Assembly (NCBI GenBank): GCA_947623455.1
Contig: OX392527.1
Location: forward strand, 63,749,115 to 63,813,114
DNA from: Mimachlamys varia
Lineage: Eukaryota > Mollusca > Bivalvia > Pectinida > Pectinidae
Reading direction: 5' to 3'
DNA: 64,000 bases
The translations under genes were made by a program, and so were the position numbers. This document shows, piece by piece, positions 14,001 to 30,800 of the stretch. Position 1 is the first letter of the stretch. Each line of letters begins with the position of its first letter. The notes beneath the pieces are model-generated. The model was not told the origin of the DNA, searched no databases, and saw only the letters and a list, made by a program, of their open reading frames with translations.

Positions 14001-17000
14001 ATAGATGTTGGAATAGAACATATATAGACAATGTACATTAGGTGGATAGATGTTGTAATAGAGGATATATAGACAATGTACATTAGGTGGATAGATGTTG
14101 GAATAGAACATATATAGACAATGTACATTAGGTGGATAGATGTTGTAATAGAAGATATATAGACAATGTACATTAGGTGGATAGATGTTGTAATAGAGGA
14201 TATATAGACAATGTACATTAGGTGGATAGATGCTGTAATAGAGGATATATAGACAATGAACATTAGGTGGATAGATGTTGTAATAGAGGATATATAGACA
14301 ATGAACATAAGGTGGATAGATGTTGTAATAGAGGATATATAGACAATGTACATTAGGTGGATAGATGCTGTAATAGAGGATATATAGACAATGAACATTA
14401 AGGTGGATAGATGTTGTAATAGAGGATATATAGACAATGAACATTAGGTGGATAGATGTTGTAATAGAGGATATATAGACAATGTACATTAGGTGGATAG
14501 ATGTTGTAATAGAGGATATATAGACAATGTACATTAGGTGGATAGATGTTGGAATAGACGATATATAGACAATGAACATAAGGTGGATAGATGTTGGAAT
14601 AGAACATATATAGACAATGTACATTAGGTGGATAGATGTTGGAATAGAAGATATATAGACAATGTACATTAGGTGGATAGATGTTGTAATAGAGGATATA
14701 TAGACAATGTACATTAGGTGGATAGATGCTGTAATAGAGGATATATAGACAATGAACATTAGGTGGATAGATGTTGTAATAGAGGATATATAGACAATGA
14801 ACATTAGGTGGATAGATGTTGTAATAGAGGATATATAGACAATGTACATTAGGTGGATAGATGTTGTAATAGAGGATATATAGACAATGTACATTAGGTG
14901 GATAGATCCCAGAATAGACGATATATAGACAATGAACATAAGGTGGATAGATGTTGGAATAGAACATATATAGACAATGTACATTAGGTGGATAGATGTT
15001 GGAATAGAAGATATATAGACAATGTACATTAGGTGGATAGATGTTGTAATAGAGGATATATAGACAATGTACATTAGGTGGATAGATGCTGTAATAGAGG
15101 ATATATAGACAATGAACATTAGGTGGATAGATGTTGTAATAGAGGATATATAGACAATGAACATTAGGTGGATAGATGTTGTAATAGAGGATATATAGAC
15201 AATGTACATTAGGTGGATAGATGCTGTAATAGAGGATATATAGACAATGAACATTAGGTGGATAGATGTTGTAATAGAGGATATATAGACAATGAACATT
15301 AGGTGGATAGATGTTGTATTAGAGGATATATAGACAATGTACATTAGGTGGATAGATGCTGTAATAGAGGATATATAGACAATGAACATTAGGTGGATAG
15401 ATGTTGTAATAGAGGATATATAGACAATGAACATTAGGTGGATAGATGTTGTAATAGAGGATATATAGACAATGAACATTAGGTGGGTAGATGTTGTATT
15501 AGAGGATATATAGACAATGTACATTAGGTGGATAGATGTTGTAATAGAGGATATATAGACAATGTACATTAGGTGGATAGATCCCAGAATAGAGGATATA
15601 TAGACAATGTACATTAGGTGGATAGATGTTGTAATAGACGATGTATAGACAATGTACATTAGGTGGATAGATGTTGGAATAGAACATATATAGACAATGT
15701 ACATTAGGTGGATAGATGTTGGAATAGAAGATATATAGACAATGTACATTAGGTGCATATATGTTGTAATAGATGATATATAGACAATGTACATAAGGTG
15801 GATAGATGCTGTAATAGAGGATATATAGACAATGAACATTAGGTGGATAGATGTTGTAATAGAGGATATATAGACAATGAACATTAGGTGGATAGATGTT
15901 GTAATAGAGGATATATAGACAATGTAGATTAGGTGGATAGATGCTGTAATAGAGGATATATAGACAATGAACATTAGGTGGATAGATGTTGTAATAGAGG
16001 ATATATAGACAATGAACATTAGGTGGATAGATGTTGTAATAGAGGATATATAGACAATGTACATTAGGTGGATAGATGTTGTAATAGAGGATATATAGAC
16101 AATGTACATTAGGTGGATAGATCCCAGAATAGACGATATATAGACAATGAACATAAGGTGGATAGATGTTGGAATAGAACAAATAGAGACAATGTACATT
16201 AGGTGGATAGATGTTGGAATAGAAGATATATAGACAATGTACATTAGGTGGATAGATGTTGTAATAGAGGATATATAGACAATGTACATTAGGTGGATAG
16301 ATGTTGTAATAGAGGATATATAGACAATGAACATTAGGTGGATAGATGTTGTAATAGAGGATATATAGACAATGAACATTAGGTGGATAGATGTTGTAAT
16401 AGAGGATATATAGACAATGTACATTAGGTGGATAGATGTTGTAATAGAGGATATATAGACAATGTACATTAGCTGGATAGATCCCAGAATAGACGATATA
16501 TAGACAATGAACATTAGGTGGATAGATGTTGTAATAGAGGATATATAGACAATGTACATTAGGTGGATAGATGTTGTAATAGAGGATATATAGACAATGT
16601 ACATTAGGTGGATAGATCCCAGAATAGACGATATATAGACAATGAACATAAGGTGGATAGATGTTGGAATAGAACATATATAGACAATGTACATTAGGTG
16701 GATAGATGTTGGAATAGAAGATATATAGACAATGTACATTAGGTGGATAGATGTTGTAATAGAGGACATATAGACAATGTACATTAGGTGGATAGATGCT
16801 GTAATAGAGGATATATAGACAATGAACATTAGGTGGATAGATGTTGGAATAGAACATATATAGACAATGTACATTAGGTGGATAGATATTGTAATAGAGG
16901 ATATATAGACAATGTACATTAGGTGGATAGATGTTGGAATAGAACATATATAGACAATGTACATTAGGTGGATAGATGTTGGAATAGAAGATATATAGAC

Positions 17001-17922
17001 AATGTACATTAGGTGGATAGATGTTGTAATAGAGGATATATAGACAATGTACATTAGGTGGATAGATGCTGTAATAGAGGATATATAGACAATGAACATT
17101 AGGTGGATAGATGTTGTAATAGAGGATATATAGACAATGAACATTAGGTGGATAGATGTTGGAATAGAAGATATATAGACAATGTACATTAGGTGGATAG
17201 ATGTTGTAATAGAGGATATATAGACAATGAACATTAGGTGGATAGATGCTGTAATAGAGGATATATAGACAATGAACATTAGGTGGATAGATGTTGTAAT
17301 AGAGGATATATAGACAATGAACATTAGGTGGATAGATGTTGTAATAGAGGATATATAGACAATGTACATTAGGTGGATAGATGCTGTAATAGAGGATATA
17401 TAGACAATGAACATTAGGTGGATAGATGTTGTAATAGAGGATATATAGACAATGAACATTAGGTGGATAGATGTTGTAATAGAGGATATATAGACAATGT
17501 ACATAAGGTGGATAGATGTTGTAATAGAGGATATATAGACAATGTACATTAGGTGGATAGATCCCAGAATAGACGATATATAGACAATGAACATAAGGTG
17601 GATAGATGTTGGAATAGAACATATATAGACAATGTACATTAGGTGGATAGATATTGTAATAGAGGATATATAGACAATGTACATTAGGTGGATAGATGTT
17701 GGAATAGAACATATATAGACAATGTACATTAGGTGGATAGATGTTGGAATAGAAGATATATAGACAATGTACATTAGGTGGATAGATGTTGTAATAGAGG
17801 ATATATAGACAATGTACATTAGGTGGATAGATGCTGTAATAGAGGATATATAGACAATGAACATTAGGTGGATAGATGTTGTAATAGAGGATATATAGAC
17901 AATGAACATTAGGTGGATAGAT

Positions 17923-17941
17923 GTTGTACAACTGTAATAGA
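17923..17941 (+). repeat. Unit with 8-bp internal insertion creating GTTGTACAAC
   Basis: The usual GTTGTAATAG reads GTTGTACAACTGTAATAG, an 8-base addition (CAACTGTA) that produces the perfect 10-bp palindrome GTTGTACAAC. The identical event is present at 20047-20064 and nowhere else I could see. Each lies roughly 80 to 220 bp before a TTAAGG marker (18009 and 20268), so the two copies belong to duplicated blocks and do not reflect independent insertions. Confidence 0.88.
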
Positions 17942-20900
17942 GGATATATAGACAATGTACATTAGGTGGATAGATGCTGTAATAGAGGATATATAGACAA
18001 TGAACATTAAGGTGGATAGATGTTGTAATAGAGGATATATAGACAATGAACATTAGGTGGATAGATGTTGTAATAGAGGATATATAGACAATGTACATTA
18101 GGTGGATAGATGTTGTAATAGAGGATATATAGACAATGTACATTAGGTGGATAGATCCCAGAATAGACGATATATAGACAATGAACATAAGGTGGATAGA
18201 TGTTGGAATAGAACATATATAGACAATGTACATTAGGTGGATAGATGTTGGAATAGAGGATATATAGACAATGTACATTAGGTGGATAGATGTTGTAATA
18301 GAGGATATATAGACAATGTACATTAGGTGGATAGATGCTGTAATAGAGGATATATAGACAATGAACATTAGGTGGATAGATGTTGTAATAGAGGATATAT
18401 AGACAATGAACATTAGGTGGATAGATGTTGTAATAGAGGATATATAGACAATGTACATTAGGTGGATAGATGTTGTAATAGAGGATATATAGACAATGTA
18501 CATTAGGTGGATAGATCCCAGAATAGACGATATATAGACAATGAACATTAGGTGGATAGATGTTGTAATAGGGGATATATAGACAATGTACATTAGGTGG
18601 ATAGATGTTGTAATAGAGGATATATAGACAATGTACATTAGGTGGATAGATCCCAGAATAGACGATATATAGACAATGAACATAAGGTGGATAGATGTTG
18701 GAATAGAACATATATAGACAATGTACATTAGGTGGATAGATGTTGGAATAGAAGATATATAGACAATGTACATTAGGTGGATAGATGTTGTAATAGAGGA
18801 TATATAGACAATGTACATTAGGTGGATAGATGCTGTAATAGAGGATATATAGACAATGAACATTAGGTGGATAGATGTTGTAATAGAGGATATATAGACA
18901 ATGAACATTAGGTGGATAGATGTTGTAATAGAGGATATATAGACAATGTACATTAGGTGGATAGATGCTGTAATAGAGGATATATAGACAATGAACATTA
19001 GGTGGATAGATGTTGTAATAGAGGATATATAGACAATGAACATTAGGTGGATAGATGTTGTAATAGAGGATATATAGACAATGTACATTAGGTGGATAGA
19101 TGCTGTAATAGAGGATATATAGACAATGAACATTAGGTGGATAGATGTTGTAATAGAGGATATATAGACAATGAACATTAGGTGGATAGATGTTGTAATA
19201 GAGGATATATAGACAATGAACATTAGGTGGGTAGATGTTGTATTAGAGGATATATAGACAATGTACATTAGGTGGATAGATGTTGTAATAGAGGATATAT
19301 AGACAATGTACATTAGGTGGATAGATCCCAGAATAGAGGATATATAGACAATGTACATTAGGTGGATAGATGTTGTAATAGACGATGTATAGACAATGTA
19401 CATTAGGTGGATAGATGTTGGAATAGAACATATATAGACAATGTACATTAGGTGGATAGATGTTGGAATAGAACATATATAGACAATGTACATTAGGTGG
19501 ATAGATGTTGTAATAGAGGATATATAGACAATGTACATTAGGTGGATAGATGCTGTAATAGAGGATATATAGACAATGAACATTAGGTGGATAGATGTTG
19601 TAATAGAGGATATATAGACAATGTACATTAGGTGGATAGATGCTGTAATAGAGGATATATAGACAATGAACATTAGGTGGATAGATGTTGTAATAGAGGA
19701 TATATAGACAATGAACATTAGGTGGATAGATGTTGTAATAGAGGATATATAGACAATGTACATTAGGTGGATAGATGTTGTAATAGAGGATATATAGACA
19801 ATGTACATTAGGTGGATAGATCCCAGAATAGACGATATATAGACAATGAACATAAGGTGGATAGATGTTGGAATAGAACATATATAGACAATGTACATTA
19901 GGTGGATAGATGTTGTAATAGAACATATATAGACAATGTACATTAGGTGGATAGATGTTGGAATAGAACATATATAGACAATGTACATTAGGTGGATAGA
20001 TGTTGTAATAGAAGATATATAGACAATGTACATTAGGTGGATAGATGTTGTACAACTGTAATAGAGGATATATAGACAATGTACATTAGGTGGATAGATG
20101 CTGTAATAGAGGATATATAGACAATGAACATTAGGTGGATAGATGTTGTAATAGAGGATATATAGACAATGAACATTAGGTGGATAGATGTTGTAATAGA
20201 GGATATATAGACAATGTACATTAGGTGGATAGATGCTGTAATAGAGGATATATAGACAATGAACATTAAGGTGGATAGATGTTGTAATAGAGGATATATA
20301 GACAATGAACATTAGGTGGATAGATGTTGTAATAGAGGATATATAGACAATGTACATTAGATGGATAGATGTTGTAATAGAGGATATATAGACAATGTAC
20401 ATTAGGTGGATAGATCCCAGAATAGACGATATATAGACAATGAACATAAGGTGGATAGATGTTGGAATAGAACATATATAGACAATGTACATTAGGTGGA
20501 TAGATGTTGGAATAGAAGATATATAGACAATGTACATTAGGTGGATAGATGTTGTAATAGAGGATATATAGACAATGTACATTAGGTGGATAGATGCTGT
20601 AATAGAGGATATATAGACAATGAACATTAAGTGGATAGATGTTGTAATAGAGGATATATAGACAATGAACATTAGGTGGATAGATGTTGTAATAGAGGAT
20701 ATATAGACAATGTACATTAGGTGGATAGATCCCAGAATAAACGATATATAGACAATGTACATTAGGTGGATAGATGTTGTAATAGAGGATATATAGACAA
20801 TGTGCATTAGGTGGATAGATGTTGTAATAGAGGATATATAGACAATGTACATTAGGTGGATAGATCCCAGAATAGACTATATATAGACAATGAACATAAG

Positions 20901-23900
20901 GTGGATAGATGTTGGAATAGAACATATATAGACAATGTACATTAGGTGGATAGATGTTGGAATAGAAGATATATAGACAATGTACATTAGGTGGATAGAT
21001 GTTGTAATAGAGGATATATAGACAATGTACATTAGGTGGATAGATGCTGTAATAGAGGATATATAGACAATGAACATTAGGTGGATAGATGTTGTAATAG
21101 AGGATATATAGACAATGAACATTAGGTGGATAGATGTTGTAATAGAGGATATATAGACAATGTACATTAGGTGGATAGATGCTGTAATAGAGGATATATA
21201 GACAATGAACATTAGGTGGATAGATGTTGTAATAGAGGATATATAGACAATGAACATTAGGTGGATAGATGTTGTAATAGAGGATATATAGACAATGTAC
21301 ATTAGGTGGATAGATGTTGTAATAGAGGATATAAAGACAATGCACATTAGGTGGATAGATGTTGTAATAGAGGATATATAGACAATGAACATTAGGTGGA
21401 TAGATGTTGTAATAGAGGATATATAGACAATGAACATTAGGTGGGTAGATGTTGTATTAGAGGATATATAGACAATGTACATTAGGTGGATAGATGTTGT
21501 AATAGAGGATATATAGACAATGTACATTAGGTGGATAGATCCCAGAATAGAGGATATATAGACAATGTACATTAGGTGGATAGATGTTGTAATAGAGGAT
21601 ATATAGACAATGTACATTAGGTGGATAGATGTTGTAATAGAGGATATATAGACAATGTACATTAGGTGGATAGATGCTGTAATAGAGGATATATAGACAA
21701 TGAACATTAGGTGGATAGATGTTGTAATAGAGGATATATAGACAATGAACATTAGGTGGATAGATGTTGTAATAGAGGATATATAGACAATGTACATTAG
21801 GTGGATAGATGTTGTAATAGAGGATATATAGACAATGCACATTAGGTGGATAGATGTTGTAATAGAGGATATATAGACAATGAACATTAGGTGGATAGAT
21901 GTTGTAATAGAGGATATATAGACAATGAACATTAGGTGGGTAGATGTTGTATTAGAGGATATATAGACAATGTACATTAGGTGGATAGATGTTGTAATAG
22001 AGGATATATAGACAATGTACATTAGGTGGATAGATCCCAGAATAGAGGATATATAGACAATGTACATTAGGTGGATAGATGTTGTAATAGAGGATATATA
22101 GACAATGTACATTAGGTGGATAGATGTTGTAATAGAGGATATATAGACAATGAACATTAGGTGGATAGATGTTGTAATAGAGGATATATAGACAATGAAC
22201 ATTAGGTGGATAGATGTTGTAATAGAGGATATATAGACAATGTACATTAGGTGGATAGATGCTGTAATAGAGGATATATAGACAATGAACATTAGGTGGA
22301 TAGATGTTGTAATAGAGGATATATAGACAATGTACATTAGGTGGATAGATCCCAGAATAGACGATATATAGACAATGAACATTAGGTGGGTAGATGTTGT
22401 ATTAGAGGATATATGGACAATGTACATTAGGTGGATAGATGTTGTAATAGAGGATATATAGACAATTTACATTAGGTGGATAGATCCCAGAATAGAGGAT
22501 ATATAGACAATGTACATTAGGTGGATAGATGTTGTAATAGACGATATATAGACAATGTACATTAGGTGGATAGATGTTGGAATAGAACATATATAGACAA
22601 TGTACATTAGGTGGATAGATGTTGGAATAGAAGATATATAGACAATGTACATTAGGTGGATAGATGTTGTAATAGAGGATATATAGACAATGTACATTAG
22701 GTGGATAGATGCTGTAATAGAGGATATATAGACAATGAACATTAGGTGGATAGATGTTGTAATAGAGGATATATAGACAATGAACATTAGGTGGATAGAT
22801 GTTGTAATAGAGGATATATAGACAATGTACATTAGGTGGATAGATGTTGTAATAGAGGATATATAGACAATGTACATTAGGTGGTTAGATCCCAGAATAG
22901 ACGATATATAGACAATGTACATTAGGTGGATAGATGTTGGAATAGAGGATATATAGACAATGTACATTAGGTGGATAGATGTTGGAATAGAACATATATA
23001 GACAATGTACATTAGGTGGATAGATGTTGGAATAGAAGATATATAGACAATGTACATTAGGTGCATAGATGTTGTAATAGAGGATATATAGACAATGTAC
23101 ATTAGGTGGATAGATGCTGTAATAGAGGATATATAGACAATGAACATTAGGTGGATAGATGTTGTAATAGAGGATATATAGACAATGAACATTAGTTGGA
23201 TAGATGTTGTAATAGAGGATATATAGACAATGTACATTAGGTGGATAGATGCTGTAATAGAGGATATATAGACAATGAACATTAGGTGGATAGATGTTGT
23301 AATAGAGGATATATAGACAATGAACATTAGGTGGATAGATGTTGGAATAGAGGATATATAGACAATGTACATTAGGTGGATAGATGTTGTAATAGAGGAT
23401 ATATAGACAATGTACATTAGGTGGATAGATCCCAGAATAGACGATATATAGACAATGAACATAAGGTGGATAGATGTTGGAATAGAACATATATAGACAA
23501 TGTACATTAGGTGGATAGATGTTGGAATAGAAGATATATAGACAATGTACATTAGGTGGATATATGTTGTAATAGAGGATATATAGACAATGTACATTAG
23601 GTGGATAGATGCTGTAATAGAGGATATATAGACAATGAACATTAGGTGGATAGATGTTGTAATAGAGGATATATAGACAATGAACATTAGGTGGATAGAT
23701 GTTGTAATAGAGGATATATAGACAATGTACATTAGGTGGATAGATGCTGTAATAGAGGATATATAGACAATGAACATTAGGTGGATAGATGTTGTAATAG
23801 AGGATATATAGACAATGAACATTAGGTGGATAGATGTTGTAATAGAGGATATATAGACAATGTACATTAGGTGGATAGATGTTGTAATAGAGGATATATA

Positions 23901-26900
23901 GACAATGAACATTAGGTGGATAGATGTTGTAATAGAGGATATATAGACAATGAACATTAGGTGGGTAGATGTTGTATTAGAGGATATATAGACAATGTAC
24001 ATTAGGTGGATAGATGTTGTAATAGAGGATATATAGACAATGTACATTAGGTGGATAGATCCCAGAATAGAGGATATATAGACAATGTACATTAGGTGGA
24101 TAGATGTTGTAATAGACGATATCTAGACAATGTACATTAGGTGGATAGATGTTGGAATAGAACATATATAGACAATGTACATTAGGTGGATAGATGTTGG
24201 AATAGAAGATATATAGACAATGTACATTAGGTGGATAGATGTTGTAATAGAGGATATATAGACAATGTACATTAGGTGGATAGATGCTGTAATAGAGGAT
24301 ATATAGACAATGAACATTAGGTGGATAGATGTTGTAATAGAGGATATATAGACAATGAACATTAGGTGGATAGATGTTGTAATAGAGGATATATAGACAA
24401 TGAACATTAGGTGGATAGATGTTGTAATAGAGGATATATAGACAATGTACATTAGGTGGTTAGATCCCAGAATAGAGGATATATAGACAATGTACATTAG
24501 GTGGATAGATGTTGTAATAGAGGATATATAGACAATGTACATTAGGTGGATAGATGTTGTAATAGAGGATATATAGACAATGTACATTATGTGGATAGAT
24601 CCCAGAATAGACGATATATAGACAATGAACATAAGGTGGATAGATGTTGGAATAGAACATATATAGACAATGTACATTAGGTGGATAGATGTTGGAATAG
24701 AAGATATATAGACAATGTACATTAGGTGGATATATGTTGTAATAGAGGATATATAGACAATGTACATTAGGTGGATAGATGCTGTAATAGAGGATATATA
24801 GACAATGAACATTAGGTGGATAGATGTTGTAATAGAGGATATATAGACAATGAACATTAGGTGGATAGATGTTGTAATAGAGGATATATAGACAATGTAC
24901 ATTAGGTGGATAGATGCTGTAATAGAGGATATATAGACAATGAACATTAGGTGGATAGATGTTGTAATAGAGGATATATAGACAATGAACATTAGGTGGA
25001 TAGATGTTGTAATAGAGGATATATAGACAATGTACATTAGGTGGATAGATGTTGTAATAGAGGATATATAGACAATGAACATTAGGTGGATAGATGTTGT
25101 AATAGAGGATATATAGACAATGAACATTAGGTGGGTAGATGTTGTATTAGAGGATATATAGACAATGTACATTAGGTGGATAGATGTTGTAATAGAGGAT
25201 ATATAGACAATGTACATTAGGTGGATAGATCCCAGAATAGAGGATATATAGACAATGTACATTAGGTGGATAGATGTTGTAATAGACGATATCTAGACAA
25301 TGTACATTAGGTGGATAGATGTTGGAATAGAACATATATAGACAATGTACATTAGGTGGATAGATGTTGGAATAGAAGATATATAGACAATGTACATTAG
25401 GTGGATAGATGTTGTAATAGAGGATATATAGACAATGTACATTAGGTGGATAGATGCTGTAATAGAGGATATATAGACAATGAACATTAGGTGGATAGAT
25501 GTTGTAATAGAGGATATATAGACAATGAACATTAGGTGGATAGATGTTGTAATAGAGGATATATAGACAATGAACATTAGGTGGATAGATGTTGTAATAG
25601 AGGATATATAGACAATGTACATTAGGTGGTTAGATCCCAGAATAGACGATATATAGACAATGTACATTAGGTGGATAGATGTTGTAATAGAGGATATATA
25701 GACAATGTACATTAGGTGGATAGATGTTGGAATAGAACATATATAGACAATGTACATTAGGTGGATAGATGTTGGAATAGAAGATATATAGACAATGTAC
25801 ATTAGGTGGATAGATGTTGTAATAGAGGATATATAGACAATGTACATTAGGTGGATAGATGCTGTAATAGAGGATATATAGACAATGAACATTAGGTGGA
25901 TAGATGTTGTAATAGAGGATATATAGACAATGAACATTAGGTGGATAGATGTTGTAATAGAGGATATATAGACAATGTACATTAGGTGGATAGATGCTGT
26001 AATAGAGGATATATAGACAATGAACATTAGATGGATAGATGTTGTAATAGAGGATATATAGACAATGAACATTAGGTGGATAGATGTTGTAATAGAGGAT
26101 ATATAGACAATGTACATTAGGTGGATAGATGTTGTAATAGAGGATATATAGACAATGTACATTATGTGGATAGATCCCAGAATAGACGATATATAGACAA
26201 TGAACATAAGGTGGATAGATGTTGGAATAGAACATATATAGACAATGTACATTAGGTGGATAGATGTTGTAATAGAGGATATATAGACAATGTACATTAG
26301 GTGGATAGATGTTGGAATAGAACATATATAGACAATGTACATTAGGTGGATAGATGTTGTAATAGAAGATATATAGACAATGTACATTAGGTGGATAGAT
26401 GTTGTAATAGAGGATATATAGACAATGTACATTAGGTGGATAGATGCTGTAATAGAGGATATATAGACAATGAACATTAGGTGGATAGATGTTGTAATAG
26501 AGGATATATAGACAATGAACATTAGGTGGATAGATGTTGTAATAGAGGATATATAGACAATGTACATTAGGTGGATAGATGCTGTAATAGAGGATATATA
26601 GACAATGAACATTAAGGTGGATAGATGTTGTAATAGAGGATATATAGACAATGAACATTAGGTGGATAGATGTTGTAATAGAGGATATATAGACAATGTA
26701 CATTAGGTGGATAGATGTTGTAATAGAGGATATATAGACAATGTACATTAGGTGGATAGATCCCAGAATAGACGATATATAGACAATGAACATAAGGTGG
26801 ATAGATGTTGGAATAGAACATATATAGACAATGTACATTAGGTGGATAGATGTTGGAATAGAAGATATATAGACAATGTACATTAGGTGGATAGATGTTG

Positions 26901-27847
26901 TAATAGAGGATATATAGACAATGTACATTAGGTGGATAGATGCTGTAATAGAGGATATATAGACAATGTACATTAGGTGGATAGATGTTGTAATAGAGGA
27001 TATATAGACAATGAACATTAGGTGGATAGATGTTGTAAAAGAGGATATATAGACAATGTACATTAGGTGGATAGATGTTGTAATAGAGGATATATAGACA
27101 ATGTACATTAGGTGGATAGATCCCAGAATAGACGATATATAGACAATGAACATTAGGTGGATAGATGTTGTAATAGAGGATATATAGACAATGTACATTA
27201 GGTGGATAGATGTTGTAATAGAGGATATATAGACAATGTACATAAGGTGGATAGATCCCAGAATAGACGATATATAGACAATGAACATAAGGTGGATAGA
27301 TGTTGGAATAGAGGATATATAGACAATGTACATTAGGTGGATAGATGTTGGAATAGAAGATATATAGACAATGTACATTAGGTGGATAGATGTTGTAATA
27401 GAGGATATATAGACAATGTACATTAGGTGGATAGATGTTGTAATAGAGGATATATAGACAATGAACATTAGGTGGATAGATGTTGTAATAGAGGATATAT
27501 AGACAATGAACATTAGGTGGATAGATGTTGTAATAGAGGATATATAGACAATGTACATTAGGTGGATAGATGCTGTAATAGAGGATATATAGACAATGAA
27601 CATTAGGTGGATAGATGTTGTAATAGAGGATATATAGACAATGAACATTAGGTGGATAGATGTTGTAATAGAGGATATATAGACAATGTACATTAGGTGG
27701 ATAGATGCTGTAATAGAGGATATATAGACAATGAACATTAGGTGGATAGATGTTGTAATAGAGGATATATAGACAATGAACATTAGGTGGATAGATGTTG
27801 TAATAGAGGATATATAGACAATGAACATTAGGTGGGTATATGTTGTA

Positions 27848-30800
27848 TTAGAGGATATAAAGACAATGTACATTAGGTGGATAGATGTTGTAATAGAGGA
27901 TATATAGACAATGTACATTAGGTGGATAGATCCCAGAATAGAGGATATATAGACAATGTACATTAGGTGGATAGATGTTGTAATAGACGATGTATAGACA
28001 ATGTACATTAGGTGGATAGATGTTGGAATAGAACATATATAGACAATGTACATTAGGTGGATAGATGTTGGAATAGAAGATATATAGACAATGTACATTA
28101 GGTGCATAGATGTTGTAATAGAGGATATATAGACAATGTACATTAGGTGGATAGATGTTGTAATAGAGGATATATAGACAATGAACATTAGGTGGATAGA
28201 TGTTGTAATAGAGGATATATAGACAATGAACATTAGGTGGATAGATGTTGTAATAGAGGATATATAGACAATGTACATTAGGTGGATAGATGCTGTAATA
28301 GAGGATATATAGACAATGAACATTAGGTGGATAGATGTTGTAATAGAGGATATATAGACAATGAACATTAGGTGGATAGATGTTGTAATAGAGGATATAT
28401 AGACAATGTACATTAGGTGGATAGATGTTGTAATAGAGGATATATAGACAATGTACATTAGGTGGATAGATCCCAGAATAGACGATATATAGACAATGAA
28501 CATAAGGTGGATAGATGTTGGAATAGAACATATATAGACAATGTACATTAGGTGGATAGATGTTGGAATAGAAGATATATAGACAATGTACATTAGGTGG
28601 ATAGATGTTGTAATAGAGGATATATAGACAATGTACATTAGGTGGATAGATGTTGTAATAGAGGATATATAGACAATGAACATTAGGTGGATAGATGTTG
28701 TAATAGAGGATATATAGACAATGAACATTAGGTGGATAGATGTTGTAATAGAGGATATATAGACAATGTACATTAGGTGGATAGATGTTGTAATAGAGGA
28801 TATATAGACAATGTACATTAGGTGGATAGATCCCAGAATAGACGATATATAGACAATGAACATTAGGTGGATAGATGTTGTAATAGAGGATATATAGACA
28901 ATGTACATTAGGTGGATAGATGTTGTAATAGAGGATATATAGACAATGTACATTAGGTGGATAGATCCCAGAATAGACGATATATAGACAATGAACATAA
29001 GGTGGATAGATGTTGGAATAGAACATATATAGACAATGTACATTAGGTGGATAGATGTTGGAATAGAAGATATATAGACAATGTACATTAGGTGGATAGA
29101 TGTTGTAATAGAGGATATATAGACAATGTACATTAGGTGGATAGATGCTGTAATAGAGGATATATAGACAATGAACATTAGGTGGATATATGTTGTAATA
29201 GAGGATATATAGACAATGTACATTAGGTGGATAGATGTTGGAATAGAACATATATAGACAATGTACATTAGGTGGATAGATGTTGGAATAGAAGATATAT
29301 AGACAATGTACATTAGGTGGATAGATGTTGTAATAGAGGATATATAGACAATGTACATTAGGTGGATAGATGCTGTAATAGAGGATATATAGACAATGAA
29401 CATTAGGTGGATAGATGTTGTAATAGAGGATATATAGACAATGAACATTAGGTGGATAGATGTTGTAATAGAGGATATATAGACAATGTACATTAGGTGG
29501 ATAGATGTTGTAATAGAGGATATATAGACAATGAACATTAGGTGGATAGATGTTGTAATAGAGGATATATAGACAATGAACATTAGGTGGATAAATGTTG
29601 TAATAGAGGATATATAGACAATCTACATTAGGTGGATAGATGTTGTAATAGAGGATATATAGACAATGTACATTAGGTGGATAGATCCCAGAATAGACGA
29701 TATATAGACAATGAACATAAGGTGGATAGATGTTGGAATAGAACATATATAGACAATGTACATTAGGTGGATAGATGTTGTAATAGAGGATATATAGACA
29801 ATGTACATTAGGTGGATAGATCCCAGAATAGACGATATATAGACAATGAACATTAGGTGGATAGATGTTGTAATAGAGGATATATAGACAATGTACATTA
29901 GGTGGATAGATGTTGTAATAGAGGATATATAGACAATGTACATTAGGTGGATAGATCCCAGATTAGACGATATATAGACAATGAACATAAGGTGGATAGA
30001 TGTTGGAATAGAGGATATATAGACAATGTACATTAGGTGGATAGATGTTGGAATAGAAGATATATAGACAATGTACATTAGGTGGATAGATGTTGTAATA
30101 GAGGATATATAGACAATGTACATTAGGTGGATAGATGTTGTAATAGAGGATATATAGACAATGAACATTAGGTGGATAGATGTTGTAATAGAGGATATAT
30201 AGACAATGAACATTAGGTGGATAGATGTTGTAATAGAGGATATATAGACAATGTACATTAGGTGGATAGATGCTGTAATAGAGGATATATAGACAATGAA
30301 CATTAGGTGGATAGATGTTGTAATAGAGGATATATAGACAATGAACATTAGGTGGATAGATGTTGTAATAGAGGATATATAGACAATGTACATTAGGTGG
30401 ATAGATGCTGTAATAGAGGATATATAGACAATGAACATTAGGTGGATAGATGTTGTAATAGAGGATATATAGACAATGAACATTAGGTGGATAGATGTTG
30501 TAATAGAGGATATATAGACAATGAACATTAGGTGGGTAGATGTTGTATTAGAGGATATATAGACAATGTACATTAGGTGGATAGATGTTGTAATAGAGGA
30601 TATATAGACAATGTACATTAGGTGGATAGATCCCAGAATAGAGGATATATAGACAATGTACATTAGGTGGATAGATGTTGTAATAGACGATGTATAGACA
30701 ATGTACATTAGGTGGATAGATGTTGGAATAGAACATATATAGACAATGTACATTAGGTGGATAGATGTTGGAATAGAAGATATATAGACAATGTACATTA

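Noticed and set aside
13416..20852. Giant tandem-repeat protein gene on the minus strand (and all similar long frames across 1-60466)
   Set aside because: Open only because the unit is 45 bases and two minus-strand frames lack stops. Frames overlap each other, switch at one-base indels, and show no codon-position bias, promoter, splice pattern or terminal domains.
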